Shown one piece after another: positions 26,601-38,989 of a stretch of 64,000 nt of DNA. A program made the translations under genes and the position numbers. The stretch is from Bradysia coprophila. Its lineage: Eukaryota; Arthropoda; Insecta; Diptera; Sciaridae. The first letter of the stretch is position 1; every line of letters begins with the position of its first letter. The DNA is taken from positions 1 through 64,000 of the forward strand of contig NW_023503339.1 in assembly GCF_014529535.1 (NCBI RefSeq). The letters run 5' to 3'. A model generated the notes under the pieces. The model was not told the DNA's origin and searched no databases. It was given only the letters and a program-made list of their open reading frames with translations.

Positions 26601-27472
26601 AGTTGTGATATTGCCATCAGCTGGGCATAATTGCGAAATATTGACTTCGATTCCACCCAGAATGAAGTGAATTGATATTCGTTCAGACCAACGATGCCCG
26701 GACACTTGAAACGAAATTTCATCTCAATTTAGCAAAATACGGTTGTCATCATCAACCACATACCTTTGAAAACCATTCGTCAATGACGTTGCTTGGGTGC
26801 CAATCCATATCAAATTCACGATCAACGTGCAACAAAATATGTGCCACTTTTGAAAGCATCTCCTTCAGCCGATAACGAGTCACACATCGGTTGTGATCAC
26901 AATTCAGTAAAAAATGTTCGTAGATGAGGTCCTCTTGGCCGGCATCCTTACACAGTATTAACAGGGCCTGTTTCAAGTCATATAATCGGATGGACCTGTC
27001 GATGGTACAATGTACCGAGTTGTTCCTGGAAGTAGACGAATTGGGTCATACACGACTGGTGAGTACAGTGTTACGGTCTTACGGATTGAATATTTGTAGA
27101 AGATATTCCGTTAGTGTTCGCGCTGTAGATTCGATGCATCCACTCGTAAAATTTCCTTGTTTCTCGGCAGCAAAGAACGCGTCGTGTATTACATTTTCGA
27201 GTTTCTCTTCGTTAATTTCCTGCCGATCGATTACGGGTGAGTTGAGTTTATAAACGTCCAACACTGATAGCACCAGCTTGTATGGAATGTGTTCGGCTGG
27301 AAATGTAAAGATGGGATTACCAATCAGTAAAACAATTCCAAACGAAATGTTTGAGCAAAGAAAACAAACTTTTCAACGATTTCTTTAGCAATGCCAATTT
27401 GTTTGCCGTTCTGTACACGGAAAACTTTCGAATATCGCAAGTCAGTTCGTATACAATGCCGCTTCTCTGCAT
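23613..27472 (-). CDS. divergent dystrobrevin-like protein (EF-hand region plus ZZ finger)
   Basis: Eight exons in phase, 551 residues: 27472-27370, 27296-27083, 27025-26764, 26704-26206, 26133-25964, 25894-25795, 25730-25636, 25825-23613 being the long-intron terminal exon (23825-23613). The N-terminus has the dystrophin-family YRTANKLALLKK block (family YRTA-x-KL), followed by helical EF-hand-like regions to about residue 235. A ZZ zinc finger has all eight ligands: C241, C244, C255, C258, C264, C267, H277, H281. Residues 360-416 look helical or coiled-coil. Dystrobrevins bind dystrophin and syntrophin at the membrane cytoskeleton. The middle is poorly conserved and the usual C-terminal helix block with EEHRLIARYAARLA is not visible, so this may be a fast-evolving paralogue. 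The exon at 25,636-25,730 uses a weak acceptor and is the least certain. The start ATG at 27,472 gives a shorter N-terminus than usual. Confidence 0.7.
24106..24273. repeat. foldback element in a dystrobrevin-like intron
   Basis: Arms of about 45 bp: CATTTTACTTCTGATACGTA at the left is mirrored at the right end, and TACTTTGTACA is shared by both arms. The loop carries CCATTGGT and ACCAATGG, also found at the centre of the foldback at 41,386-41,749, which suggests kinship. It lies in the 1.8-kb intron before the last exon. Confidence 0.65.
24330..24760. repeat. scattered GAAAAATCGCC repeat cluster
   Basis: At least five copies of GAAAAATCGCC or its reverse complement, several extended to GAAAAATCGCCAAAGTGTGA and followed by AAACRCC-like sequence, occur in both orientations within about 430 bp of the same intron. 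This looks like a small internally repeated element rather than simple sequence. Confidence 0.55.
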
Positions 27473-30388
27473 GGTAGCAATCAACACAATATTTTCGAAG
27501 ATTTTCAACAGATATTACGGCAACATCTAAGATAAAAACAAAACAAGTCGTTTTAACGGATGATTTGAAGATGACACCAACACTAATTGATTTGAGTTTG
27601 AATATTATTTTCCAGGCATAGTGAAGTTGGCTGTGTGTTTAATCACACAGAGAGATGGTGAAGGTGGCCTCACAGTTCTCCGTTTTTATTTCGTTTTAAC
27701 TCCGTTTAGCTCGCCGGTTTAATTTGTATTGTTTAGTTTTCAGTTATGTAAACGTCACATAAGCTGAGGCAAAACGGAAGACTGTGAATTCAGACTAAGG
27801 CTTTATTTCCTCTTACCAAAAAAGTACTCAGTGTGAGAGATAAAATTGATTTTTCTTTTTAAATTTATTTTGTTCAATTTATAGCTTTATCATGGCTCCC
27901 ACACGGAGTAGTTTTGTTGAGCGAAAAAGGGTACAGAGCAAATCCAAATCGACGCAGCATTTCCCACATTGATGTTCTTTGCAATTGTCTCGACAATTTC
28001 TTTCAATTCGATAAACATGCTTTTCAATTATTTTATTACTAACAAGCAAAAATTACATCATTTTACATGGGAATTATAAGTTATAAATTGCGTTAAGCTG
28101 ATACTGAATTGAAATTGAAAGAAAGAATAATTTGAATGAAGAAATTAAATTGTTTTTGAATTAAACCTTGTAAATTCAAAATCGTATCTAAAGTCTGTAA
28201 TTTCAACCTTTTTTGCTTCCTTCACTTTCAAATTATGCTTCAAATTATTATCAAAATCCGGTACCTGGGCTAAAATTAATTTAAAAAGTCAAAAATTTTA
28301 AAATCATATCTTAGGCAGTTTATTAAAAAAAACTCACATTTTAAAACGTAATTATGAAGTTTGATATCTTTCAAACCCTCTCCTTACTTTTTTCCACCTG
28401 CGAGGACTGTTAGATCACTTCCATCCTTTGTTACAAACAATTGGGAATTAAATTTACTCCAATCTAAACCAATTTAGCCGTCCTATCAATTTCCATAGCT
28501 AGCGGTTTAGAATTGCTTTACTCTGTCATTTAATCTTTACAATTTTTTATAAATTCCATTTTTCAAGTTGCTGGTCCTGCCCTTGGACTAATCATACCTA
28601 GACTGGAATTTTGTACGATAAACTGTGGTCCCCACAGCAGTTTGTAAAGATTCACAATATACAATTTCGTTTTTTTACTGACTGCGCCGTATGCGAGCAG
28701 TCTTTTTTTTCATTTCACGTAGAGTTTTTCACTAACATATGTAAGCGTTGAAAATTTTGAATTTAAATTTTTTGCGCTAATTTGCCCACCAATACTCACA
28801 CTACTAAATATTACGTATTTCATATCGATAGAGACGTCGCGAAACCAAAACCCATGGCTGTCACCGTTATAACTGAATTGCTTTCTCTTCATTTAAAATT
28901 GTTCTAAAAATCTATTTTACGAACATTATTGAGTCCTTCAAATTTTGATTATAACGTTGTTAATTTTGCAAATTTATTATCGGTTGGTCATTAGAAGCAG
29001 GGACTAAAATAAGGATTTCTGTGCAGGTGGGAAACTTTTCGAAGGGGTGCCTAAACACAAAATCTTGGGCGCCAAAGTAACAATTTTTTATCCAAAAATA
29101 ATATCATGCGTTCAGGACGTTGACGTAAATATATTTTACGATTTAAAGGGAATTATTCCTCTGACCGTAAGTCTAGGGTCTTTCATCCAAAAAATCATTC
29201 AAAATGTAAAGTCTAGTCAAGTTGCCGATCATACCTAATAATAATCTGCAATTTTCTGAAATTTAATTTTTCGGTCATGTTAGGGGTGTATTTTTACCTG
29301 TGGAAAATGCGTCCACAATATGACCTAAAAATCAAATTCCAGAAAATTGCAGATAATTATCGGTTTACTGGACTAAAAGGTGTTTTTGGTAGAATATCAG
29401 CCCCAAAAATCACAATAGTGGTGAGTTTTTGGGTTTGAGGGTGAGTTTTGTCTATAATTTATATATCTCAATGGATGTAACTGAAAAAAGTCTCAAGTAA
29501 CGTCTGTAACATCTGTGTTTTTGCAGAATTTTTGGACCCCTACTTAGAGGTAAAAATATTTATTCAAATATTCTTAAGCCATTTTAAAAAATCTGAGTAA
29601 ATTACATGATGTAGGCACATTCCATGAAGACAAATCAAGTGACCGAAAACGGTTGTAGCACTTTTGTCTAGCATATGGAAAAAAATCATTGAATTTTTTC
29701 ATCGTTAAATTAGGGGTCCAAAAAATCTGAAAAAATCTCGGATGTTTACCCTCCATACAGACATTTTTTGAGAATTTCTACCGATTTCGTTTACACAAAT
29801 AAATGAGAAACAAAATTCAAATTTTTGTTAATAACTCCATTTTGGAGTTTCATACGCCACTCCACTGAAAGTTCAAGCCACTCCACTGAAAGTAGTTCTA
29901 GACCAAGACCTTCCGAATGATTTAGTTCCTTTAGTTCCTATAGTTCCTTTAGTGTAACTTTTTACATGCCAACCCTAATTTCTTTCCATTTTTTTTAGTT
30001 CTTAGGAAAGTGAAAGCTACAAATGTGAAATACTTTGATTCTGTATCTGTATCTCCATGTAAATGATAATAAAAGATTAAAAAAAACTGATATCGACAAT
30101 GCAATTATCATTTTCCAACTAGGTTCAATGCGCCGCAGGCAAAATTTATATTAAAATTACATTCATTTGACTATTTCAAGTCAGATAATTGGAATTTTTT
30201 CTTGTGGGCAGATCTGGATTCGCAGGTGGGAATTAGATGGGCGCAGATGGGAAAATTACCACCTGCGATGTTCCTTAGTTTAGTCACTGATTAGGAGCAT
30301 CTACAACAATATAAAAAGACAAAAGTCAAATCCTCCAAATTACATTGCTCGACCAACCAATCGAATTCAATAAGATCCAAACTTCCCA
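27473..30388. other. intergenic region between divergent dystrobrevin-like and Sf3b1 genes
   Basis: No supported gene. The 5' ends of both neighbours face this region, so their promoters should lie in it, but no core element was recognised. It contains the foldback at 29,239-29,360. Confidence 0.45.
29239..29360. repeat. foldback, about 42-bp arms
   Basis: The left arm (29,239-29,280, including ATAATCTGCAATTTTCTG) pairs with the right arm (29,319-29,360, including CAGAAAATTGCAGATAAT), with few mismatches and a 38-base loop. It is non-coding, probably a small MITE-like element. Confidence 0.7.
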
Positions 30389-30576
30389 ATAGACTGTTAT
30401 GATCAGAACGAGAGAACCAAAGACTAGTAAATTATAACTTGCCTTGGGGTACTTGTCAAAATATTGTTTTCTTTTTCAACATATTACGTTGAGATCGAGA
30501 GGACCGAAGACCAGTCTATTATAAGTTGTGGGGTACTTGACAAAATATTTCTTTCTCTTTCATCATAACAGTCTAT
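30389..30576. repeat. 15-bp inverted repeats enclosing two degenerate direct repeats
   Basis: ATAGACTGTTATGAT at 30,389-30,403 is matched exactly in reverse complement at 30,562-30,576. Between them are two diverged direct copies of an approximately 80-bp unit with the shared block GGGGTACTTG(T/A)CAAAATATT. The structure is MITE-like. It lies just upstream of Sf3b1. Confidence 0.6.
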
Positions 30577-30774
30577 ATTATCTTACTAGACAGAACTTTC
30601 AAAATAGCTTATCATCTCTTTGTATTTAATACTAAAACTAAATGGAGCGATTTTAGTAGCCGGTGGTGAACGACACCTCGTCTCAACAAAAATAAAAATG
30701 GCAACAATGAAAAATTTTGATGTCAACGTCACTTGTGCCGAACTTCACGCTGAAATTCTAAATCTACAAAAAAA

Positions 30775-33700
30775 ATGGAAAACATACCGCGGACTCACGA
30801 AGGTAAATATTGAATTTTCCCTAATTTTAACCCATTTTACACCTCGTTTGTCTATTTGCCGATGCGAACATAAATCAATTAAAATTGAATCAAACTGGCA
30901 TGTCGAACCGAGATGTTTGTTGACACAATAAAAACGTTTACAAAAATCCACTCTCGATGTGACAATTACGCCATGTTAAATGTTTCTCGCTCTGTCCGAA
31001 TCTTTCAGCCAGGAAATTTAATTTTAATTTTTAATTCATTTACCAGATATCGAGGCAACGATCCTCGATATACAGAAGAAGAAAAAGGAAATTGCTCAAA
31101 CAACCAGTGACAAGGGTGTCGGTTTGCTGGAAAGTGGATCGTATTTTGATAGCGAGTTCTACGATGACGGAGCCAATAACAAAAATCGATATGAAACCTC
31201 TATTGCCGCAAATGACGCTGACGATGCTGACGAAGAGGAAGATGAGGGAATGCCTATGCCACAAGCTCGAGCCACATACACAGCTCCGAAAGCGGTCCTC
31301 AAAGACATTGTTCAGGTTAGTGTTGTTCAGCAATATTACGAAGAATGGGTTGCTGTAGATAGATTAACTCAGAAGCACAAATATTTGCCCTGTCCAAACC
31401 ATTGACCGTGATAATATTTCACAATTAACCTGTTGTATCTCTTTCAGTCCGAGAAGGAGGATTTTGATCCATTCGCTGATCGTCGCCGACCGACTATTGC
31501 TGAGAAAGAAGATGAATATAGACAAAAGCGGCGTCGTCTCGTAATTTCACCGGAACGAGCTGATCCCTTCGCTGACGGTTTGTATTTTTTGTTAAATTCT
31601 TTCTACTGATTTTCCTTAACAATTAAGCGTAGTTGTTAGGTGACAATATAAATGGCTTTAAGGTTGAGTGACAACCTGCACTGGGGTTGTAACCACGAAT
31701 CGACCGAGCTCACCTTAAGACCATTTCCTATTTTGAACACACATTTCGAAAACAATGGGAGTAGAAACGAAACTCGATGTCGATTATACCATTCGCATCG
31801 CAGTTGAAAAGAAACCTCCCGTACCAATTGTAAACAAACATTAGATTTTAATTTTTCATCCTGTCCCGATCCCTTCGGAATGAATGTGCGAATGAATGTG
31901 TCGCTGTATGTTTGCCTAATTTTTTTTATTAATTCGAACAAAATTATCGCAGGTTGGATACGAAAAATATGGCGGCCAAGATTGTCTTGAGGTTGTTAGA
32001 GAAAAATATGGGAAAAGAAAGTAAGAGAGTCGATCTCTTGGCCAATTTGTTTTTGTTTTTTTCTATTCTTTTGTTTGAGCAAAATCAAGACAAATTTTCT
32101 ATTCGATGTCATTGGAAGCAACATCGTTTCGTGGTTGACGTTTTTTTTTTTAAATTTCTTGTCTTGTCTTGAAATGGAAAATGTTCTGCGATTCGATGGA
32201 AAAAATTTACTTAACTCGAATACAGAAAAGATATTTGCTTGAAATTGCTCCAAATGGTCTGTTAGTATGAGTATGAATGTTCAGTATCAAAAGTATTAAT
32301 CACCACAGAATTATTTCAGGCTGTGTACAACAAGTTGATGAGCATTTATTTAGTTAATAAATGTTAATGGAGTCATCTGAACGCACGTACGTATATCAAA
32401 TTTTTGAAAATTAGAAATTTGAAGTAATTTGCGCGATATAAATAAGAGAAACAAAATAAATCGACGACCGAAAGCAAAAGAAAAAAAACGGTCAGACCAA
32501 TTTTTTGAAGTAAAAGCGTGAAACCCATTCATGAACCATGTAACCAAAAACAAAAACCGTGCCTGGGGGACTTGACTTTTTCAAATTTCCGATTTTCAAA
32601 AATGATTTTTTTATCCATTAAAAAAACGAAAACATTTATCAACTCAGATACCGAACAAAACAGTAGGATCTGACATTGATTTGATTGGAGCACGCCACCC
32701 AATGATAAATCATTTTCAAACGATCATGTTAATTCAATGCGTTTTTGACGCATTCTTATGTTACAGGCGGTAAAACACCGGACACCGGTTCCAGAACTTA
32801 TACTCAGATTATGAGAGAGCAAATGCTCAAAGGAGAAGAATCTGAGGTAAGGATTTCATTTGACGGGCTTTCGAAAATTGTTCCATTTTCACTAACTCAA
32901 TTTCGGTTTTCTTTAGTTACGGAAGAAAATTCTCGAAAAAGCCAAAGACGGAACACTGCAACAATCACGAAATGGCGATTCATACAAAACTGTTGAGCCA
33001 CGGAAACGAGGACGTTGGGATCAAACCATTGACGAACAATTCGTACCAGCCAAGAAATCCGCCTCGGAGGCGGCCACTCCAACATGGGGTGATGTTGAGG
33101 TAAGTTGACGCAACAGTTCAGAGATTTCATTGAAAATTCTGATTAAATTTTCTTATTTCCAGAAAACACCTGGTGATCGTCGTTGGGATGAAACACCCGG
33201 TCATAAGGGCAGTGAAACGCCAGGCGCAACACCCGGAGTAGCCACTCGAATCTGGGATGCAACTCCAGCTCATTCTCATACTGCAACAACTCCTAGTCAT
33301 GAAACGCCAGCTCACGAGAAATCAACGCGAAGAAATCGCTGGGACGAAACACCCAAAACTGAACGAGAAACACCAGGTCATAACAGTGGCTGGGCTGAAA
33401 CACCGAAAGCCGACCGTATTCAAAGTGATGGAATCATAGAATCGGCTACACCGGGAACGAGTAAACGGCGATCGCGTTGGGACGAGACACCATCCAATGC
33501 AACACCATCGATGACACCATCGGCGGCAATGACTCCGAGCATGACACCGAGTATGACTCCGAGTGCTACGCCGGGACAATCTACGCCAGGTTCGACACCG
33601 ATTGGTCATAAAGCTATGGCAATGGCAACGCCGACTCCTGGACATCTAGCTGCAATGACACCAGAACAGTTGCAAGCCTATCGCTGGGAAAAGGAAATTG

Positions 33701-36513
33701 ACGAACGAAATAGGCCGTTTTCCGATGAAGAACTCGATGCCATGTTTCCACCTGGCTACAAAGTTTTGCCGCCTCCAGTAGGTTACATTCCATTGAGGAC
33801 ACCGGCCAGAAAACTAACAGCAACTCCGACACCAATGGCCGGCACCCCAACTGGATTTTTCATTCAAGTTGAGGATAAATCTGCAAAATTTATGGACAAC
33901 CAACCTAAAGGACAAAATCTGCCGTTCATGAAACCCGAAGACGCTCAATACTTTGACAAATTGTTGTTAGACGTTGACGAGGAAGCGCTGAGTCCCGAAG
34001 AGCAGAAAGAGCGCAAAATTATGAAACTGCTGCTGAAAATCAAAAACGGAACACCACCAATGAGAAAATCAGCTCTGAGGCAAATCACTGACAAGGCTCG
34101 TGAATTCGGTGCAGGACCATTGTTTAATCAAATCCTTCCACTGCTCATGAGTCCGACATTGGAAGATCAAGAGCGTCATTTGTTGGTGAAAGTCATCGAT
34201 CGCATTTTGTACAAATTGGATGATTTGGTGCGACCATACGTGCACAAAATCTTGGTGGTCATTGAACCGTTGCTCATCGATGAAGATTACTACGCTCGTG
34301 TCGAAGGTCGAGAAATTATATCGAATTTGGCCAAAGCAGCCGGTTTAGCTACCATGATTTCAACAATGCGACCCGATATCGATAACATCGACGAATACGT
34401 AAGAAATACCACGGCACGAGCATTTGCTGTTGTTGCTTCGGCGCTTGGCATTCCATCATTGTTGCCTTTCTTAAAGGCCGTTTGTAAGAGTAAGAAATCT
34501 TGGCAGGCCAGACATACGGGCATCAAAATCGTGCAACAAATTGCCATCCTGATGGGCTGCGCAATTCTACCACATCTGAAATCACTGGTTCAGATCATCG
34601 AACATGGATTGATTGACGAACAGCAAAAAGTTCGAACCATTACTGCTTTGGCTATTGCAGCTCTTGCTGAAGCCGCCACACCCTATGGCATTGAGTCATT
34701 CGATTCTGTATTGAAACCATTGTGGAAAGGTATCCGGACGCATCGTGGTAAGGGTCTGGCTGCATTCTTGAAGGCCATCGGTTATTTGATTCCGTTGATG
34801 GATGCAGAGTATGCCAACTATTACACGCGTGAAGTAATGTTGATTTTGATTCGTGAATTTCAATCGCCCGATGAGGAAATGAAGAAAATTGTCTTGAAAG
34901 TAGTCAAACAGTGTTGCGCAACTGACGGTGTTGAAGCCCAGTACATCAAAGAAGAAATCTTGCCTCATTTCTTCAAACATTTCTGGAATCATCGAATGGC
35001 ATTGGATCGCCGCAATTATCGTCAACTGGTTGACACGACGGTGGAAATAGCAAACAAAGTGGGAGCTTCGGAAATTATCAATCGAGTGGTGGATGATTTG
35101 AAAGACGAAAACGAAACGTACCGCAAAATGGTGATGGAAACGATCGAGAAAATTATGGGCAATCTGGGTGCAGCCGACATCGATTCCAGACTGGAGGAGC
35201 AGCTTATCGACGGAATATTGTACGCATTCCAGGAACAGACCAGCGAAGATGTAGTCATGCTGAACGGATTCGGAACGATTGTCAATCAGTTGGGCAAGAG
35301 AGTCAAACCATATCTGCCGCAGATTTGTGGTACCATTCTGTGGCGTTTGAACAACAAATCGGCAAAGGTTCGACAACAGGCAGCTGATTTGATATCACGT
35401 ATCGCTGTCGTCATGAAAACATGCCAAGAAGAAAAACTGATGGGACATTTGGGTGTTGTACTGTACGAATATTTGGGCGAAGAATATCCAGAGGTTCTCG
35501 GCTCTATTCTGGGCGCACTTAAAGCCATTGTCAATGTGATTGGAATGACCAAGATGACACCCCCGATCAAGGATTTACTGCCTCGCTTGACACCCATTCT
35601 GAAGAATCGACACGAAAAAGTACAAGAAAATTGCATTGACCTGGTCGGACGGATTGCTGATCGTGGGCCAGAATACGTATCCGCCAGAGAATGGATGCGA
35701 ATTTGCTTTGAGCTACTGGAACTGTTAAAGGCACACAAAAAAGCTATCCGTCGAGCAACAGTAAATACATTCGGTTACATCGCTAAGGCTATCGGTCCTC
35801 ATGACGTACTCGCCACACTGCTGAACAATTTAAAAGTACAAGAACGGCAGAACCGTGTATGCACAACAGTTGCTATTGCTATCGTAGCCGAAACATGTCG
35901 TCCATTTACCGTATTACCGGCCCTTATGAACGAATATCGTGTACCAGAGCTGAACGTACAGAATGGTGTGTTGAAATCGATGTCCTTTTTGTTCGAATAC
36001 ATCGGCGAAATGGGCAAGGATTACATTTACAGTGTGTGTCCGCTACTCGAAGACGCTTTAATGGATCGAGATTTGGTTCATCGACAGACAGCGTGTGCAG
36101 CTATCAAACATATGGCATTAGGAGTGTACGGTTTCGGTTGCGAAGACGCTCTCGTTCACTTGCTGAACTACGTTTGGCCGAATATATTCGAGACCTCACC
36201 ACATTTGGTTCAAGCATTTATGGATGCCGTTGAAGGATTGAGAGTATCACTGGGTCCCATCAAAATATTACAATACACTTTACAGGTAAGACGATCGGTT
36301 GTAGGATTCACCGAGTTCGATTTGTTAACATGTCTTTCTTTCTCTGTGTTTCAGGGCCTATTCCATCCTGCCCGTAAAGTACGAGATGTGTACTGGAAAA
36401 TCTACAACTCCCTGTACATTGGCGGTCAAGATGCATTGGTCGCTGGCTACCCGAGAATATCAAACGATCCGAAGAATCAATATGCACGTTACGAGTTGGA
36501 TTACATGTTGTAA
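30775..36513 (+). CDS. Sf3b1: splicing factor 3B subunit 1 (SF3B1/SF3b155)
   Basis: Seven exons, 1,323 residues: 30775-30802, 31047-31315, 31448-31577, 32767-32846, 32917-33099, 33163-36285, 36355-36513. The core subunit of the U2 snRNP, it holds the branch-point adenosine during spliceosome assembly in the nucleus. The N-terminus is [14 protein letters not shown] Thr-Pro-rich region with repeated RWDETP motifs spans about residues 190-350, followed by a HEAT-repeat superhelix that is nearly invariant from about residue 480 to the end. K719 corresponds to the human hotspot K700 (QQKVR), and the +19 offset matches the length difference from the 1,304-residue human protein. The first exon is only 28 coding bases; its ATG lies in an exon whose longer open frame is out of phase and misleading. 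The polyadenylation signal AATAAA is at 36,600-36,605. The last intron is 69 bp and open in frame. Confidence 0.95.
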
Positions 36514-36768
36514 AGTTCGTGATCAAGGTTGATCGGTCCGGCATCACCACATCTCTCTCACTAAGTCGCTTTGTACGATGGGAATATTTTGAATTTTTAA
36601 ATAAAGAATACATTCGAGTAGGAGAAACTGAATTTTTCCCTCATTTACCAAGGGGTTCTCCAAGCATAGGTCACTCGAACCGCAGTGAATCATCAATAAG
36701 TGAAGGAGTTGGGGTTCTGTTAATTTTACCTTTATTCCAGCGATATAATTCCAATTACAGTACACAGT

Positions 36769-37740
36769 TCAATCAATTGTAAAATTTCGCTCAAACAACC
36801 AGTCGACGGCAGCTGCAAAATTATCTAAAGTGGCTGTGGGTGGAGGATCTACAGCCACATCTGCTCGGTATTTTCCCGTTCTTACTAAAATTCCCTTCAT
36901 TCCAACCTTCATGGCACCTTCAATATCATCTCTTGGATCCTATGAAAGGGTGGGTGTCATTAATCTTGCTGTTTTCTTCCCTCGGAAACTTAACACACAT
37001 CACCGATCATGCAACATTCCTCCGGTTGGACATTCGGCGGCAACGCGCTTTTGAAAAAGAATGGATTCGGTTTTCCTACGATAATTGCCTTCGTGCCAGC
37101 GGCATATTCCAATCCTCTCGTAAAGCATCCGGGACCGACTGCAATGCCTTGGCTTGTTTTGTAATATTTTCCTTCGTGAATGGCAATAAGCGGATGCTTT
37201 TTCAGTAGGATTCTGAAAAGAGAGCAATTTTCTCCATCAAAAACTCTAAAAAGTAACTTTGTCACTCCCGCAACACTCACGAAAATGCAGTGTTCATGTT
37301 GTCATAGTGGAAATCTTTCGGTGACAGTCCAACCACAACTGCATCTTTTTCAGCACTGTCGTTGACCGGCGGAAAGTCAGTAAGCGCGTCCGAGGACAGG
37401 ATGTAAAACGGATTCAAATTGTTTGTGCGTACGTAGTTCTTGGCCGCATTGAGTGAACTGAATATTTCGTCCGGATTCAGTTCAAATCCAATGTTTATCA
37501 GTCGATCGAACAGTGTTTTCGAAGATTCTTTGGTTGTGTTGGTCACAAATCGTATACTGAGATCGGACTTACGTAGTCTGTTTGGTAAATAACAAAGGTG
37601 GAATCTGAGACATTTATCGAACATCGATATAAACCATGCATTCCATACCTTTGTAGTGCAACTGCAGCACCGGGAGTTTGGTCATTATCCACATGCAATG
37701 TTCCACTTAAATCAATAAAAACCGCTTTTAAACGAGCCAT
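36769..37740 (-). CDS. HDHD2: HAD-superfamily hydrolase, HDHD2 type
   Basis: Four exons in phase, 257 residues (37740-37649, 37577-37281, 37212-36999, 36939-36769), close to the 259 of human HDHD2. HAD motif I reads VFIDLSGTLH with the nucleophile D10 present and Ser at position 12 in place of the usual second Asp, as in vertebrate HDHD2. Motif II is RFVTNTTKESS; motif III/IV includes VGKPNPFFF and MIGDDPRDDIEGA, supplying the Lys and the metal-binding acidic residues. The ATG at 37,740 was chosen because it matches the family start and has purine at -3 and G at +4; an in-frame ATG at 37,791 would add 17 residues. The physiological substrate of the family is not settled. The gene lies tail-to-tail with Sf3b1, 255 bp between stops; its own AATAAA is at 36,731-36,736. 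Confidence 0.9.
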
Positions 37741-38989
37741 CTCACTGCAACTTAATACTCTTTTCAAGGTCAATGTATTGTTGATGGACATTCGTATAGA
37801 TTATGACAATAGAGACAGTAAAAATATAAAAGTCGCAGCTGTAGTAGATAAACAAACTGTACTAAATATTCGTCAGTCTTAGCTAGCTAGGTACTTAACG
37901 CATTTCAATTTTTAAAACCATGGAAGCTTATTAATGCTAAATCGAATGCTAAGCGAAGTGGATTTGATGATTTAAGCTTCTACTTGGGTGATTTGGATAG
38001 TAGTGCGATAATGTATTGGATAAAAAAGGTGCGAGTGCTGTATAGTGAGCTGATGTCCTGACGGATTTCTAGAAATGACGAGACTACATACAAGGGCTTA
38101 AGTTTAAGGCCTTCTACAGACTTCTTTTGATGTGTGGAACGCAATGCTCCTTTTTCTGATGGGATGTCTTAATTCAATCTCAAACCTTAATTTTTTCGGA
38201 TTTTTCCTAAGCTTATTTAAATAATGAATAATTCACAAAGGGCTACAATGAACTAGTCAATTTTGGGACCAGCGCATCAAAACGGTGTCTTTTGGTACTT
38301 TGGGAATGACAAGATTCACTTTCCTCCTGACTTGACTAAACTTCTTCGGTTTCTTTGGCAAATTTTCTGTTTTTTTAAAGATTTTCATGTAAATTTATTA
38401 CAGTTTTTTAGACGAATTAAACAAATACTAGTCCTCGATCAAACGATTTTTTCTACAAATTATTTGTCTAAGAATTTCTTGAACCGGTTTTTTCAATGAT
38501 GATTCGTCTTCTTAGAAAAGCATCACCTAAGCGCTTGAGACAGAATCTTATACTTCAATAGTTTTAACGTTTAATAAAGTCTTTACGGCTGCAGATGACT
38601 ACACATATCCGCGACAGCCGTTTATTTCTCACACACACAATAGCATGGACACCAGATGATTAAAGACCAAGCAGTTTAAATGAATTTAAAATATTTTTTT
38701 GATAAATTGCGCCGTTCCTCTTTTGACGTTGGCAATGCTACAAAAAAAAACGCAACAGTTGCGCCCGTTGCGCCATACACACACTTGACAGCCAGTACTG
38801 CCAACTCTCCAGTCACATTCAAAGATTATTTATGTCGTCTTTTCTCCTATTAAATAGCCGACATTTTTTTGTCAAACGACCACAATTTCAATTCAAAAAT
38901 AAGTGACCAATTGTCGCGTTCTACATTTTTTCGAAAAGTCGTCGGTTTTCCTGTTTTAACTTAGTTTAACTACCAGCAGTTCCTTGAAC
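37741..38989. other. intergenic, divergent promoter region of HDHD2 and Ntf-2
   Basis: No supported gene. It should contain both promoters and the Ntf-2 5'UTR. No TATA box was recognised. Confidence 0.45.

Noticed and set aside
34696-35738. Open frames of up to 226 codons antisense to Sf3b1
   Set aside because: Mirror frames of the conserved HEAT-repeat exon; no domain seen.
33163-36513. Uninterrupted reading frame through the end of Sf3b1
   Set aside because: It includes a 69-base stretch bounded by GTAAGA and TTTCAG that is absent from the conserved protein, so it was treated as an intron.
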